This document shows positions 55,612 through 63,985 of a DNA stretch of 64,000 nt, piece by piece. Location of the stretch: NCBI RefSeq assembly GCF_934636665.1, contig NZ_CAKUAT010000007.1:56299-120298 (forward strand), in the 5' to 3' direction. Every line of letters starts with the position of its first letter. The first letter of the stretch is position 1. This stretch comes from an uncultured Senegalimassilia sp. GTDB taxonomy: Bacteria; Actinomycetota; Coriobacteriia; Coriobacteriales; Eggerthellaceae. The position numbers were made by a program, and so were the translations under genes. The notes beneath the pieces were generated by a model that did no database searches, was not told the DNA's origin, and saw only the letters and a program-made list of their open reading frames with translations.

Positions 55612-56454
55612 ATGGGCATTTTCGAAGGACAGGCGTTCTCCTCGTTCGCGGCTGCGGCCGCCAACGCGCGCGAGAACCTGCGCGTGCACGGGACGCTGGG
55701 CGAAGAGCCGGCGCCGCGCGACGAGAACGGCAAGGTGTGTGGCGAGAACCCGCAAAAGGCGCTGGTGCTCAGCAGCGGCGGTGTGGATTCCAGCACGCTT
55801 CTGGCCTTGGCGGTCAAGCGCTTCGGCGCAGAGAACGTGTTCGCGCTGAGCATCTCCTACGGCCAGCGTCATGAGAAGGAGATCGAGAGCGCGAAGGCCG
55901 TCGCTGCGCATTACGGCGTTGAGCAGCGTTTCCTCGATCTTTCTGCCATCTTCGCCGACAGCGACTGCAGCCTGCTCGAGCACTCTTCGCAAGACGTTCC
56001 CGAGGAAAGCTACGCCGAGCAGATCGACGAGGCGGACGGCTCCCCGGTCAGCACGTACGTGCCGTTCCGCAACGGGCTGTTCCTATCGAGCGCTGCGTCC
56101 ATGGCGCTGTCGCTGGGCGCGAGCGTGCTGTTCTACGGCGCGCACCACGATGACTGGGCGGGCGACGCCTACCCCGATTGCTCCCTCGAGTTCGTGAACG
56201 CCATGAACCTTGCCATCACGCAAGGCACGGCGGGCCAGCTGCACCTGGAGGCCCCGTTCGTGTCCTGGTCGAAGGCCGATATTGTGAAATGCGGCCTTGA
56301 CCTGGATGTTCCCTATGAGCTTACGTGGAGCTGCTACGAGGGTGGCGCCCGCCCGTGCGGCAAATGCGGCACGTGCATCGACCGCGATCGCGCCTTCGCG
56401 GCCAACGGCATGCGCGACCCGCTGCTCGACAAGCTGGACGCCCAGGGGAGATAG
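55612..56454 (+). CDS. queC: 7-cyano-7-deazaguanine synthase
   Basis: 280 residues, about 50 longer at the N-terminus than usual. Converts CDG to preQ0 with ammonia and ATP. PP-loop LVLSSGGVDSSTLLAL near 51-66; YGQRHEKEIESAK near 83; VPFRNGLFLSSAASMA near 147; and the zinc site CYEGGARPCGKCGTC near 243-257. GAGGGG lies just upstream and the start is 2 bp after the queE stop. Confidence 0.96.
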   Translation: MGIFEGQAFSSFAAAAANARENLRVHGTLGEEPAPRDENGKVCGENPQKALVLSSGGVDSSTLLALAVKRFGAENVFALSISYGQRHEKEIESAKAVAAHYGVEQRFLDLSAIFADSDCSLLEHSSQDVPEESYAEQIDEADGSPVSTYVPFRNGLFLSSAASMALSLGASVLFYGAHHDDWAGDAYPDCSLEFVNAMNLAITQGTAGQLHLEAPFVSWSKADIVKCGLDLDVPYELTWSCYEGGARPCGKCGTCIDRDRAFAANGMRDPLLDKLDAQGR

Positions 56455-56463
56455 GAGAGAAGC

Positions 56464-56967
56464 ATGACCAACGAGAAACCTATGCGCTCCGGCGCCGACG
56501 ATTTGTCGCTTCTGGGCAACCAGGGCGTGCAGTATCCGCAAACCTACGACCCTAGCGTGCTTGAGACGTTCGACAACAAGCATCCCGGCAACGACTATTT
56601 CGTGAAGTTCAACTGCCCGGAGTTCACGGCGTTGTGCCCGATCACCGGCCAGCCCGACTTCGCCACCATCTACATCTCCTATGTGCCCGATGTGCGCATG
56701 GTGGAGAGCAAAAGCCTGAAGCTGTACCTGTTCAGCTTCCGCAACCACGGTGACTTCCACGAGGATTGCGTCAACGTGATCATGAAGGACCTGATCGCGC
56801 TGATGGATCCGAAGTACATCGAGGTGTGGGGCAAGTTCCTGCCGCGCGGCGGCATCTCCATCGACCCGTACTGCAACTACGGCAAGCCCGGCACGCGCTG
56901 GGAGCAGGTTGCCTGGGATCGCCTGGCCAACCACGACCTGCATCCCGAGGCCGTGAACAATCGCTAG
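56464..56967 (+). CDS. queF: NADPH-dependent preQ0 reductase
   Basis: 167 residues, the short (unimodular) QueF. Reduces preQ0 nitrile to preQ1. FNCPEFTALCPITGQPDFA near 48-66 holds the catalytic Cys, and ESKSLKLYLFSFRNHGDFHE near 80-99 is the NADPH-binding signature. AGGAGAG precedes the ATG; 9 bp after queC. Last gene of the operon, so the operon covers QueD to preQ1. Confidence 0.96.
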   Translation: MTNEKPMRSGADDLSLLGNQGVQYPQTYDPSVLETFDNKHPGNDYFVKFNCPEFTALCPITGQPDFATIYISYVPDVRMVESKSLKLYLFSFRNHGDFHEDCVNVIMKDLIALMDPKYIEVWGKFLPRGGISIDPYCNYGKPGTRWEQVAWDRLANHDLHPEAVNNR

Positions 56968-56975
56968 CAGCGCTC

Positions 56976-57009
56976 AACGCCCGCAAACATCGCCGTTTGC
57001 GGGCGTTTT
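56976..57009 (+). terminator. terminator after queF
   Basis: 13-bp stem around ATCGCC (56976-56988 with 56995-57007), then TTT. Confidence 0.9.
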
Positions 57010-57063
57010 CATGTGTGCGCCACATACATTTGCGCGTTTTTTGGCAGGAACCGTTCACGTGCG

Positions 57064-57128
57064 TTGACCTGGTGAAACATTGCATAATGCCAGATTAGGT
57101 ACCCTGTCAAAACTTGCGGCTATGTGTG
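57064..57128. repeat. left flanking repeat of the araC-molybdoenzyme module
   Basis: Ungapped match to 62693-62757, same orientation, 48 of 65 bases identical by my count. Shared core blocks include TGACCTGG, TTGCATA, TACCCTGTCA and TTGCGG. Contains an imperfect dyad. Confidence 0.65.
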
Positions 57129-57138
57129 AGCTGGCAAT

Positions 57139-58089
57139 CTAATTGTCCGCTTCCCCTTCTGCGCGAGGCGAACGGCCATGATATTGACGGAATGCGCGAT
57201 AGAAGTTGCTGGTGGACGAGTAGCCCAGCATGTTCGCTACTTCCTCGACGGTTAGATGGGTGGAGTTAAGCAGCAAATCGGCACGCTTCATACGTGCGTC
57301 CAGTTTAATCTGCGAAAACGTTTTCCCTGTCTGCCTGCGCAGCAGTGCCGATAAGTAGTTTGGGTGATAGCCAAAGTGCGCCGCCGTGTTTTCCAGCGTG
57401 GCGCTTTCCGGATGGCTGGTAATCCAGTCCATTGCGTCTTCTATTGTACCGCCGGTTGCTACTTGCGGGTTTTCCTCTTCGTATTGGCGCACCATGTACA
57501 TGGTAAGCGTGTAAGCTAGCATTTGCAGCACTTCCTGCGAACCGGGTCCACCGTTAGCGTACTCCACGATCATAAGGCTGAGCAGTTGTCGGTAAGGGTA
57601 ATCTCGCCGCGCGCTTACGTGCAGGAACTCGTTGGAAAACGCGTTGTTCTCGGGGTCAAGGAAGAAATGCATAAGGCGACGGCTCCCGGAAACGAACGGC
57701 AGGAATTTGCGAAAGAACAGCTCCTTGCGAATAAGCACGCCAACGTTTACGACCTCTTCGTTAGTGGAGCTGTCAAGCGCGTAGCCTGTGAAAGGCTGGC
57801 CAGCCACCATTTCGTTTTGATTCACGGTGATGCGGTTGCCTTGCCGCTTGCTCACCGCCTCAAACGAGCCGGACCACGCATAGTTGAAAAAGAAGAAGTC
57901 CTGGCGATGAAACGGTTCATGGATGGCCGTGCCGCGAAATACGCATACCATAACCTGCTCATTGGGGCTGCCAAGCCAAAGCCATTGCTTCTCGGCTCCG
58001 CCTGTGCCCGCAACGTCATGCAGCTCCCAATTAAGGGTGTGAAACCTATCGGCTAGCGTGTCGATGGCATCGTCGATTGCTCGTCCCAT
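57139..58089 (-). CDS. AraC-family transcriptional regulator
   Basis: 316 residues. The C-terminal ~100 residues are an AraC/XylS double helix-turn-helix: ATLENTAAHFGYHPNYLSALLR and LTVEEVANMLGYSSTSNFYRAFRQYHGRSP. The N-terminal ~180 residues are probably a cupin-like sensor (HEPFHRQDFFFFNYAW). The ATG at 58089 follows AAAGGAA; a longer frame to 58125 lacks a site. It is divergent from the molybdoenzyme operon and probably activates it in response to the substrate. Confidence 0.9.
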   Translation of the reverse strand: MGRAIDDAIDTLADRFHTLNWELHDVAGTGGAEKQWLWLGSPNEQVMVCVFRGTAIHEPFHRQDFFFFNYAWSGSFEAVSKRQGNRITVNQNEMVAGQPFTGYALDSSTNEEVVNVGVLIRKELFFRKFLPFVSGSRRLMHFFLDPENNAFSNEFLHVSARRDYPYRQLLSLMIVEYANGGPGSQEVLQMLAYTLTMYMVRQYEEENPQVATGGTIEDAMDWITSHPESATLENTAAHFGYHPNYLSALLRRQTGKTFSQIKLDARMKRADLLLNSTHLTVEEVANMLGYSSTSNFYRAFRQYHGRSPRAEGEADN

Positions 58090-58106
58090 AGCTATTCCTT
58101 TATCGA

Positions 58107-58138
58107 ATCTTAAATAATCGCACATTTATTCTTAAGAT
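58107..58138. promoter_or_regulatory. dyad overlapping the araC promoter
   Basis: ATCTTAA (58107-58113) and TTAAGAT (58132-58138) with further near-symmetric A/T bases inside. Read leftward the same bases supply TTAAGA and TAAGAT with a 17-bp spacer, a promoter for araC, so binding here would be autoregulatory. Confidence 0.5.
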
Positions 58139-58186
58139 ACGCCGCTGAAGGTCGCGCGGCAAGCCCGTATAGTTCACCTTGCAAGG

Positions 58187-58233
58187 GCTCAATGCGAAGT
58201 AGGTGCGAACCCTACCGCAAGCTTAATGCGTAG
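58187..58233 (+). promoter_or_regulatory. direct repeats between araC and the molybdoenzyme operon
   Basis: GCTCAATGCGAAG (58187-58199) and GCTTAATGCGTAG (58221-58233), 11 of 13 identical, 34 bp apart. Direct repeats are the usual form of AraC-type sites. A small hairpin GTAGG/CCTAC lies between. The spacer 58090-58427 holds no gene. Confidence 0.45.
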
Positions 58234-58427
58234 CACTCATGGGGGAGACAGGAGTGTTACGTTTCTCCAGTTCAATAGCTTAATAGGTATGCGCAAAACG
58301 CAAACAACGGCACGATATGCGCCTCTGGCGAAGCTATGCTCGTAAGACGTTTGCCTTCTGTGCGCATAGGGATTTTGCGTCTAAAACCATTGCAGCCTTC
58401 GGGTTTCTCTATAGACGAGGAGGAAAC

Positions 58428-61064
58428 ATGGAAAACCTTTCACGAAGGAGCTTTCTGCAGGCCGGCGCCGCCGCCACAGGCGCTGCCGTGCTCACGGGCG
58501 TTTCCCCGCTGGCCAGTGCTACCGCAGATGCGGTTGAGGGTGCGGCAACGAAAAACGCTGTGCACGGCGAATGGAAGACGGTGCCGTGCTACAACAACTG
58601 CTCGTGCGATTCGTCGCGCTGTCTTCTAAAGTGCTATTTCGAAGATGGTGTGCCGGTGAAGATTCGCACGGACGAGTCGGGCGATGACTCCATTGTGCAG
58701 CCGCAGCGTCGTGCGTGCTTGCGCGGGCGCGCGGCCATCAGCGACAAAACCAGCCCCATGCGTCTAAAATACCCCATGAAGCGCAAGCATTGGAGCCCCG
58801 ACGATCCGCATGGCGAATTACGCGGCATCGACGAATGGGAGCGCATCAGCTGGGACGAGGCGCTTGATTACGTAGCTGCAGAGATAAAGAAGTGTCTGGA
58901 AAAATACGGCCCGCATTCCATGCTTTCCTGCACGGAAATGTCGCTGCGCAATTGCACTTGGGATGCAGTATATAGCCTGTTCAACTACCTGGGAGCCATG
59001 ACGAACGTGCATGGTGAGATCTCTTGGGGCGCGTGGAACGCGCCTGCCAGCTACATGACGGGCGCCGAGAACAACCTGGCCGCTTGCGACGCGCTGACGT
59101 TCTCGAAAACCGATCTGCATATCATGTTCGGCTGCAACTGGTCGGTGAACAAGTCGGGCTTGGCGCCGTATCAAATGGTATACGCCAAGCAGCAGGGTAC
59201 GAAGTTCATCATGATCGACCCGTGGTTCAACCCCACGGCGCAGGCGTTCGCCGATGAGTGGGTGCCCATTTTGCCTGGAACCGACGGCGCGTTGGCGCTC
59301 GGCATTGCGTATCATCAGATCACGAACAACCTGTACAATCAGGCCTACCTGGACAAATACTGTGTAGGCTTCGACGCGGCGCACATGCCCGAAGGCGCAG
59401 ATGCGCGCGATAACTTCAAGGACTACGTGCTGGGAACCTATGACGGCACGCCGAAGACGCCGGAATGGGCTGAGGCTATCTGCCAGGTTCCTGCTACGAA
59501 GATTCGTGAGCTCGGCAATATGATTGCGGAATATGACAACGTGGGCTTCTTCGGGGGCATGTCCACCACGAAGCACCCTGCAGGCGAGCAGTTTGCGCAG
59601 GCCATGTATACGCTTGCGTTCATGCATGGTACGGTGGGCCGCGAGGGCAGTTACGTGTCATGGCAAGGTTTGGCGGACAGCGGCATCTCCAGCATGGCAT
59701 CGGAAGGCGCATGCATGGGCGGTGGTGATGTTTATCCCGATCGCCCCGAGCCTAAGCCCACGTTCTACCCCACGCGTGAAAACAGCTGCATCGATATTTT
59801 GCACAACGAGAATCCCAACTGGGACGAGCTGGATATGGCTAACCAGTGGCAGGAGATTCTGGACGGTGAATACGGCAGCGAAAAATGGCCAGGCGGCAAG
59901 CGTAAAATCGACGTGCACCTTATTCATAACGGTGGCGTGAACGATCGCCTGAACTCAATGCCGAACGTGAACGCAGGTATCAAAGCATGGCGTAAGATGG
60001 ACTTCGTGTTTACCGAAGATCCGCAATTCTCTACTTCGGCGCAGTACTCCGATATCGTGCTTCCCGCGTGCACGCTCTGGGAGAAAACGCCTATGGCCTG
60101 GACTTATGCGCATGATATCGTCATGTGGAACGAACCTGCCATGGATCCGCTGTATGAAAGCAAGCCCGAAACGTGGATTGCCGACGAGCTGTGCCGCCGC
60201 CTGGACATAGACCCGCGTAAGGTCAATCCCCTTACCGATGCAGAACGCGCCTATGTGTCTTTGGCGGGTAGCAAGGTGATGGTGAACTCCACCACCAAGG
60301 AAACCAAGCCGATGATCACCATCACACAGGCCGATCTTGATGAGATGGGTGTGGAAGGCACGCCGCAAGAGGGCTTGTGCAGCCTGGCGGATTTCAAGGA
60401 GCGCGGCTTCTACACGTATCCGCGTCGTTTCGGAGACGACTTGATGACGGTGCCGTACAAGCAGTTCTACGACGATCCAGAAGGGCATCCGCTGTCTACG
60501 GAATCAGGCAAGTTCGAGATCTATTGCAAGAAGCTGTCCGATATGGTCACGGCTATGGGCTATACGGAACTTTCCCCTATCGCGAAATGGCAATTCGGCA
60601 AGAAGCAGGGCGTGGGGTGCCAAACCGAGGAGTACCCGCTGCTTTTGTGGACGCCGCATTCGCTGGCGCGCGCTCACGGCGCATTCCGCTTTACGCCCAG
60701 CTTGCGCGAGGCGTTCCCTCAGGCGTGCTTCATCGGCGAGGTCGATGCGGCGGTTCGCGGCATCAAAACGGGCGACAAGGTGCTTATGTCCAGCCCGTAC
60801 GGCAAGGTGCTGCGCTTGGCGCAGGTGCTGCCGGGCATTATCCCGGGCGCGGTTGCGCTGCAGGATGGCGGCAAAGTGAATATTGACCCTGAAACCGGTA
60901 TCGACCTGGGCGGATGCCCTAACGTGCTGCAAGCGCCGGAGCACTCCGGCCAGGGCTATGCATGCTGGAGCGGTACGCTGGTGCAGGTGGAGAAGTACGA
61001 CGGCCCGCTTGAGGTGGGCGCGGATAAAGACGCCGCGTTCATTCTCCCGCGTGGCGTGGAATAG
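58428..61064 (+). CDS. DMSO-reductase-family molybdopterin oxidoreductase, catalytic subunit
   Basis: 878 residues. Tat signal SRRSFLQAGAAATGAAV (5-21), so it is exported folded with cofactor. Cysteine cluster CYNNCSCDSSRC...C near 53-68 for one [4Fe-4S]; HGEISWGAW near 195-203, where S199 aligns with the molybdenum-ligand serine of DmsA; FGCNWSVNKSG near 240 and late MopB C-terminal dinucleotide domain (LLWTPHSLARAHG near 743). Coriobacteria use many such enzymes for DMSO, catechol or drug reduction; the substrate cannot be read from sequence. ATG at 58428 follows GAGGAGG. First gene of a three-gene operon. Confidence 0.92.
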   Translation: MENLSRRSFLQAGAAATGAAVLTGVSPLASATADAVEGAATKNAVHGEWKTVPCYNNCSCDSSRCLLKCYFEDGVPVKIRTDESGDDSIVQPQRRACLRGRAAISDKTSPMRLKYPMKRKHWSPDDPHGELRGIDEWERISWDEALDYVAAEIKKCLEKYGPHSMLSCTEMSLRNCTWDAVYSLFNYLGAMTNVHGEISWGAWNAPASYMTGAENNLAACDALTFSKTDLHIMFGCNWSVNKSGLAPYQMVYAKQQGTKFIMIDPWFNPTAQAFADEWVPILPGTDGALALGIAYHQITNNLYNQAYLDKYCVGFDAAHMPEGADARDNFKDYVLGTYDGTPKTPEWAEAICQVPATKIRELGNMIAEYDNVGFFGGMSTTKHPAGEQFAQAMYTLAFMHGTVGREGSYVSWQGLADSGISSMASEGACMGGGDVYPDRPEPKPTFYPTRENSCIDILHNENPNWDELDMANQWQEILDGEYGSEKWPGGKRKIDVHLIHNGGVNDRLNSMPNVNAGIKAWRKMDFVFTEDPQFSTSAQYSDIVLPACTLWEKTPMAWTYAHDIVMWNEPAMDPLYESKPETWIADELCRRLDIDPRKVNPLTDAERAYVSLAGSKVMVNSTTKETKPMITITQADLDEMGVEGTPQEGLCSLADFKERGFYTYPRRFGDDLMTVPYKQFYDDPEGHPLSTESGKFEIYCKKLSDMVTAMGYTELSPIAKWQFGKKQGVGCQTEEYPLLLWTPHSLARAHGAFRFTPSLREAFPQACFIGEVDAAVRGIKTGDKVLMSSPYGKVLRLAQVLPGIIPGAVALQDGGKVNIDPETGIDLGGCPNVLQAPEHSGQGYACWSGTLVQVEKYDGPLEVGADKDAAFILPRGVE

Positions 61065-61079
61065 GAATAGGTGATGGTG

Positions 61080-61712
61080 ATGACGCAATATGCGTTCGCG
61101 TTCGATTCCAGTAAATGCTCGGGCTGCAAAACGTGCCAGGTGCTGTGCAAGGAAACGTATAAATTGCCGTTAGAGAATCTGTATCGTCGCGTGTTGAACT
61201 ATCAAGGCGGTTCGTGGAAGCAGAACGAAAACGGCACCTGGGTGTCGCAGGGTCATTTCGGCTATTTTCTGTCTATGGCGTGCAACCACTGCGCCAACCC
61301 TGCGTGCGTGAAAGCGTGTCCTACGGGCGCTATGCGCAAGGACTCCGACACGGGCATCGTGTGGACGGACCACGACGTGTGCGTGGGATGCCGTTCATGC
61401 GAGTTGGCCTGCCCTTATGGCGCGCCTACCTTTAACACCGATGAACGCATCATGATGAAGTGCAACATGTGCAAAGACGAGGTCGGCGGCGGCAACACGC
61501 CGCTGTGCGTGAGCGGCTGCCGCGATCGCGCGCTGGACTTCGGCACGCTTGAGGAAATGCGCGCGAAATATGGTGATGGCGACGTTGAAGTGGAGCCGAT
61601 GCCGGCGAATCATACCAATCCTAGCTTGGTTCTCGTCCCGCATCGCAATGCGCAAAAAACAGGCACGGGCACGGGGCATATTGTGAACATGGAGGAGGAA
61701 GTCGACGCGTAG
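61080..61712 (+). CDS. ferredoxin-type electron-transfer subunit (DmsB-like)
   Basis: 210 residues. Four [4Fe-4S] cysteine sets: CSGCKTCQVLC near 15-25, CNHCANPACVKACP near 66-79, CVGCRSCELACP near 98-109 and CNMCKD plus CVSGC near 127-143. It passes electrons from the membrane subunit to the catalytic subunit. No signal peptide; it would be co-exported with the Tat subunit. Three nearby starts exist (GTG 61071, ATG 61074, ATG 61080); 61080 is chosen because AGGTGA lies six bases upstream. Confidence 0.93.
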   Translation: MTQYAFAFDSSKCSGCKTCQVLCKETYKLPLENLYRRVLNYQGGSWKQNENGTWVSQGHFGYFLSMACNHCANPACVKACPTGAMRKDSDTGIVWTDHDVCVGCRSCELACPYGAPTFNTDERIMMKCNMCKDEVGGGNTPLCVSGCRDRALDFGTLEEMRAKYGDGDVEVEPMPANHTNPSLVLVPHRNAQKTGTGTGHIVNMEEEVDA

Positions 61713-61821
61713 CGGCTGGTGCGCAGGTTCTTTTGCGTCTGCGCAGGGCTGGGCGCACCATGCCGGCTGTCGTGGATTCGTCGGCGGTGCGCCGGGTGTG
61801 TTGAGATTCCGGAAAGGACGT

Positions 61822-62580
61822 ATGATGATTTCAGAATTCCCGTTGTTCCTGTTCACGCTGCTGGCAGGGCTTTCGGCGGGCTTTTGCGCCGTTCGTGCGC
61901 TTGTGCCCGTGGCCGGATGGCAGGGCCGTCGATGGACGGTGCCCGCAGCGGCGCTTGCACTGCTTGGCTTGGGCCTGGTATGCGTGTGGTTTCACTTGGG
62001 TCGCATGGAGCGTGTGTTCAATGCCATGGCGAACCCACAGGCAGGTATTTGCCAGGAAGCATATTGCGCGATTGTGCTTGGCGTGTTGCTGCTCATCGAG
62101 CTCGTGATGGAGGTGCGCGGGCGAAAGGCCCCGCGCGGTTTGCCTATTGCTTCGGGCGTGGTCGCGCTGGTGCTTGCGGTCGTGATGGGCTTTGCGTATG
62201 TGGGCAATTATGCAGTGCCTGCATGGACGGATTGGTCAACCGTGCCGTTGTATGCGGTGGCCGATGTTGCCATGGGGGCTGCGCTGGTGGGCTTGTTCGA
62301 GCCTGCGCGTTACGAGAAACCGGCATTGCTTGCGACCTCTGTTGTGGCACAGGTGCTGGTGGTGCTGACGTTTGTGCTGGTGGGCATGCATTTTGCACAC
62401 GTAGGTCGTTCGACGGTGCCGTTTGCGGCGGCCGCAGTGCTTGCGGGTGCGGTGCCGTTCGCGCTGACGATGGTTGCGCGCAAAAAACCGTCTGCTGAGC
62501 TGGCGGCGGCAATGCTTGCGTGCTCGGTGATTGGCGTTGCCGTGGCGCGCTACGCGTTTTACGCGGCAAGCATTTTGTAG
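61822..62580 (+). CDS. DmsC-like membrane anchor subunit
   Basis: 252 residues with eight predicted membrane segments, starting MMISEFPLFLFTLLAGLSAG as in DmsC anchors (EFPL at the N-terminus). It should oxidise menaquinol and pass electrons to the ferredoxin subunit. It lies 109 bp after that gene. GAAAGGA precedes the ATGs at 61822 and 61825; either may be used. Confidence 0.85.
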   Translation: MMISEFPLFLFTLLAGLSAGFCAVRALVPVAGWQGRRWTVPAAALALLGLGLVCVWFHLGRMERVFNAMANPQAGICQEAYCAIVLGVLLLIELVMEVRGRKAPRGLPIASGVVALVLAVVMGFAYVGNYAVPAWTDWSTVPLYAVADVAMGAALVGLFEPARYEKPALLATSVVAQVLVVLTFVLVGMHFAHVGRSTVPFAAAAVLAGAVPFALTMVARKKPSAELAAAMLACSVIGVAVARYAFYAASIL

Positions 62581-62616
62581 CCAGAGCTAGGTTGCGGAAG
62601 AGCTGTTGGCATGTTT

Positions 62617-62650
62617 CAAGGGCTCGCAAGCAGAGCTTGCGAGCCCTTGT
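62617..62650 (+). terminator. terminator after the molybdoenzyme operon
   Basis: 15-bp perfect stem (62617-62631 with 62635-62649), loop AGA. Few T follow. Confidence 0.75.
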
Positions 62651-62686
62651 CGCGCACAGGGCGTAAATTTCGATAGGAATCAAATT

Positions 62687-62757
62687 GGGTATCTGACCTG
62701 GGCTAATGTTGCATACTGCTAGGTCAGATACCCTGTCAGGATTTGCGGTTGTGTGCG
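62687..62757. repeat. right flanking repeat with perfect 13-bp inverted repeat
   Basis: 62693-62757 matches 57064-57128. This copy also holds GGGTATCTGACCT (62687-62699) and its exact complement (62721-62733) around a 21-nt loop. Confidence 0.7.
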
Positions 62758-62777
62758 CAAAGGGAGGCTCCTGCCGT

Positions 62778-62783
62778 TACAAT
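62778..62783 (+). promoter_or_regulatory. -10 box setting a leaderless start for the PAP2 gene
   Basis: TACAAT ends seven bases before the ATG at 62790; no ribosome site is present. Confidence 0.5.
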
Positions 62784-62789
62784 GTACGC

Positions 62790-63311
62790 ATGCAAAAATC
62801 AACTTACATACGCATGACCAACGCCTTGCGGGCCCGGCCTGTGCTGGCGCGTGGCGTTTCCCTGGCGAACAAGATCATCACCGACGCCGTGTACGTGGCG
62901 TATCCCTGCCTGCTTGCGTGGCTGGCGTACGCGGCGGTAACCGGCACAGCCGGCGCGGCGGGCACGCTGCTCCGCGCTGTGTTGGTGCCGGGCATCTCGT
63001 TCGCGCTGGTCACCGTGCTGCGCAAGGCTATCAACGCGCCGCGCCCGTACGAGGTGTTCGACGCAGCCCCCGTTATCCCGAAGGATACGCGCGGCAATTC
63101 GTTTCCCAGCCGCCACGCGTTCAGCATCTTCGTCATCGCCATGACGTTTTGCGCCTGCTGCCCGCTTGCGTGGGCGGGGCCGGTCATGCTGGCGGCCGGG
63201 GTGTTGCTCGCGGTCATCCGTGTGGTATCGGGCGTGCATTTTCCTCGCGATGTCGTGGTGGGGGCTTTGTTGGGTATGCTTGCAGGTTTTGTGGGTCCCT
63301 GGATTCTTTAG
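62790..63311 (+). CDS. PAP2-family membrane phosphatase
   Basis: 173 residues with about five membrane segments. The three phosphatase motifs are KAINAPRP near 79 (KX6RP), PSRHAFS near 106 and SGVHFPRD near 147. Relatives dephosphorylate undecaprenyl pyrophosphate, phosphatidylglycerophosphate or other lipid phosphates; the exact substrate is unknown. The start is set by the -10 position. GC content returns to the chromosomal norm here, unlike the preceding module. Confidence 0.88.
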   Translation: MQKSTYIRMTNALRARPVLARGVSLANKIITDAVYVAYPCLLAWLAYAAVTGTAGAAGTLLRAVLVPGISFALVTVLRKAINAPRPYEVFDAAPVIPKDTRGNSFPSRHAFSIFVIAMTFCACCPLAWAGPVMLAAGVLLAVIRVVSGVHFPRDVVVGALLGMLAGFVGPWIL

Positions 63312-63392
63312 CGGCACCCTGATACAGTTATTGATATTAAATATCGATATCGGTTAGCCGATACCGTCCGTTTCGTTTCAGAGGGGGCAGAT

Positions 63393-63860
63393 ATGCTGAA
63401 GGTTTCGAAGCGTACGTTGCTTTTAGTCGCCGGCATCGTTTGGCTTATCGCCGGCGGTAACATCGCTTGGCTGGGCATCCAGTCGTTCGCTCAGATGGAC
63501 CAGGGGATGTGGTGGCTGCTCATCATCGGCGCTGCTGTGGTGTTCACGCTGTTCCATATCAAGGTTTTCTCGAAGATGGTGGGCAAGCATGCCGTTCGCA
63601 TCGCCGGTTACGAGGCCGATCGCGTGGGCGTGTGGAACTTCTTCGATGTGCCGGGCTATGCCATGATGGCCATCATGATGACCGGCGGCATCTCCCTTCG
63701 CGCGTTCGGCCTGGTCCCGGTGTGGTTCATCGCGTTCTTCTACACGGGCTTGGGCGTTGCGCTGGCGCTTTCCGGCGCAAGCTTCCTGATCCGTTTCGCG
63801 CGTCGCGGCAATCGTCCCGCCCCGTGCCCGCTGGTTCCCGGTGCGGCTTCGCGTGGATAG
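63393..63860 (+). CDS. small integral membrane protein of unknown function
   Basis: 155 residues with about four membrane segments (LLLVAGIVWLIAGGNIAWLG at 9-28, WWLLIIGAAVVFTLFHI at 40-56, then two more after a polar loop VWNFFDVPGYAMMA). C-terminal tail is basic and Pro-rich. Not recognised as a characterised family. AGAGGGGG precedes the ATG. A/T-rich palindromic sequence (TATCGG-TTAG-CCGATA, 63346-63361 region) lies between it and the PAP2 gene and may be a terminator or operator. Confidence 0.75.
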   Translation: MLKVSKRTLLLVAGIVWLIAGGNIAWLGIQSFAQMDQGMWWLLIIGAAVVFTLFHIKVFSKMVGKHAVRIAGYEADRVGVWNFFDVPGYAMMAIMMTGGISLRAFGLVPVWFIAFFYTGLGVALALSGASFLIRFARRGNRPAPCPLVPGAASRG

Positions 63861-63892
63861 CCGCTTCTTATTCCATAACCTCGCTTCATCAC

Positions 63893-63924
63893 GAAGGCCC
63901 GCTCAATCGAGCGGGCCTTCTCTT
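63893..63924 (+). terminator. terminator after the small membrane protein gene
   Basis: 12-bp perfect stem (63893-63904 with 63909-63920), loop AATC, then TCTTT. Confidence 0.88.
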
Positions 63925-63962
63925 TAATGACTTCAGTCTGGCGCGCGCGTAGCCGCGCCAAG

Positions 63963-63985
63963 TAAACCGCCCGCTATGCGGGCGG
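63963..63985 (-). terminator. leftward terminator for a gene beyond the right edge
   Basis: 8-bp stem CCGCCCGC (63967-63974) with 63978-63985; read leftward it is followed by TTTACTT, implying a minus-strand gene to the right of the window. Confidence 0.6.

Noticed and set aside
58141..58270. Molybdenum-cofactor or other riboswitch before the molybdoenzyme operon
   Set aside because: Small hairpins exist but no known aptamer core was found; direct repeats fit protein binding better.
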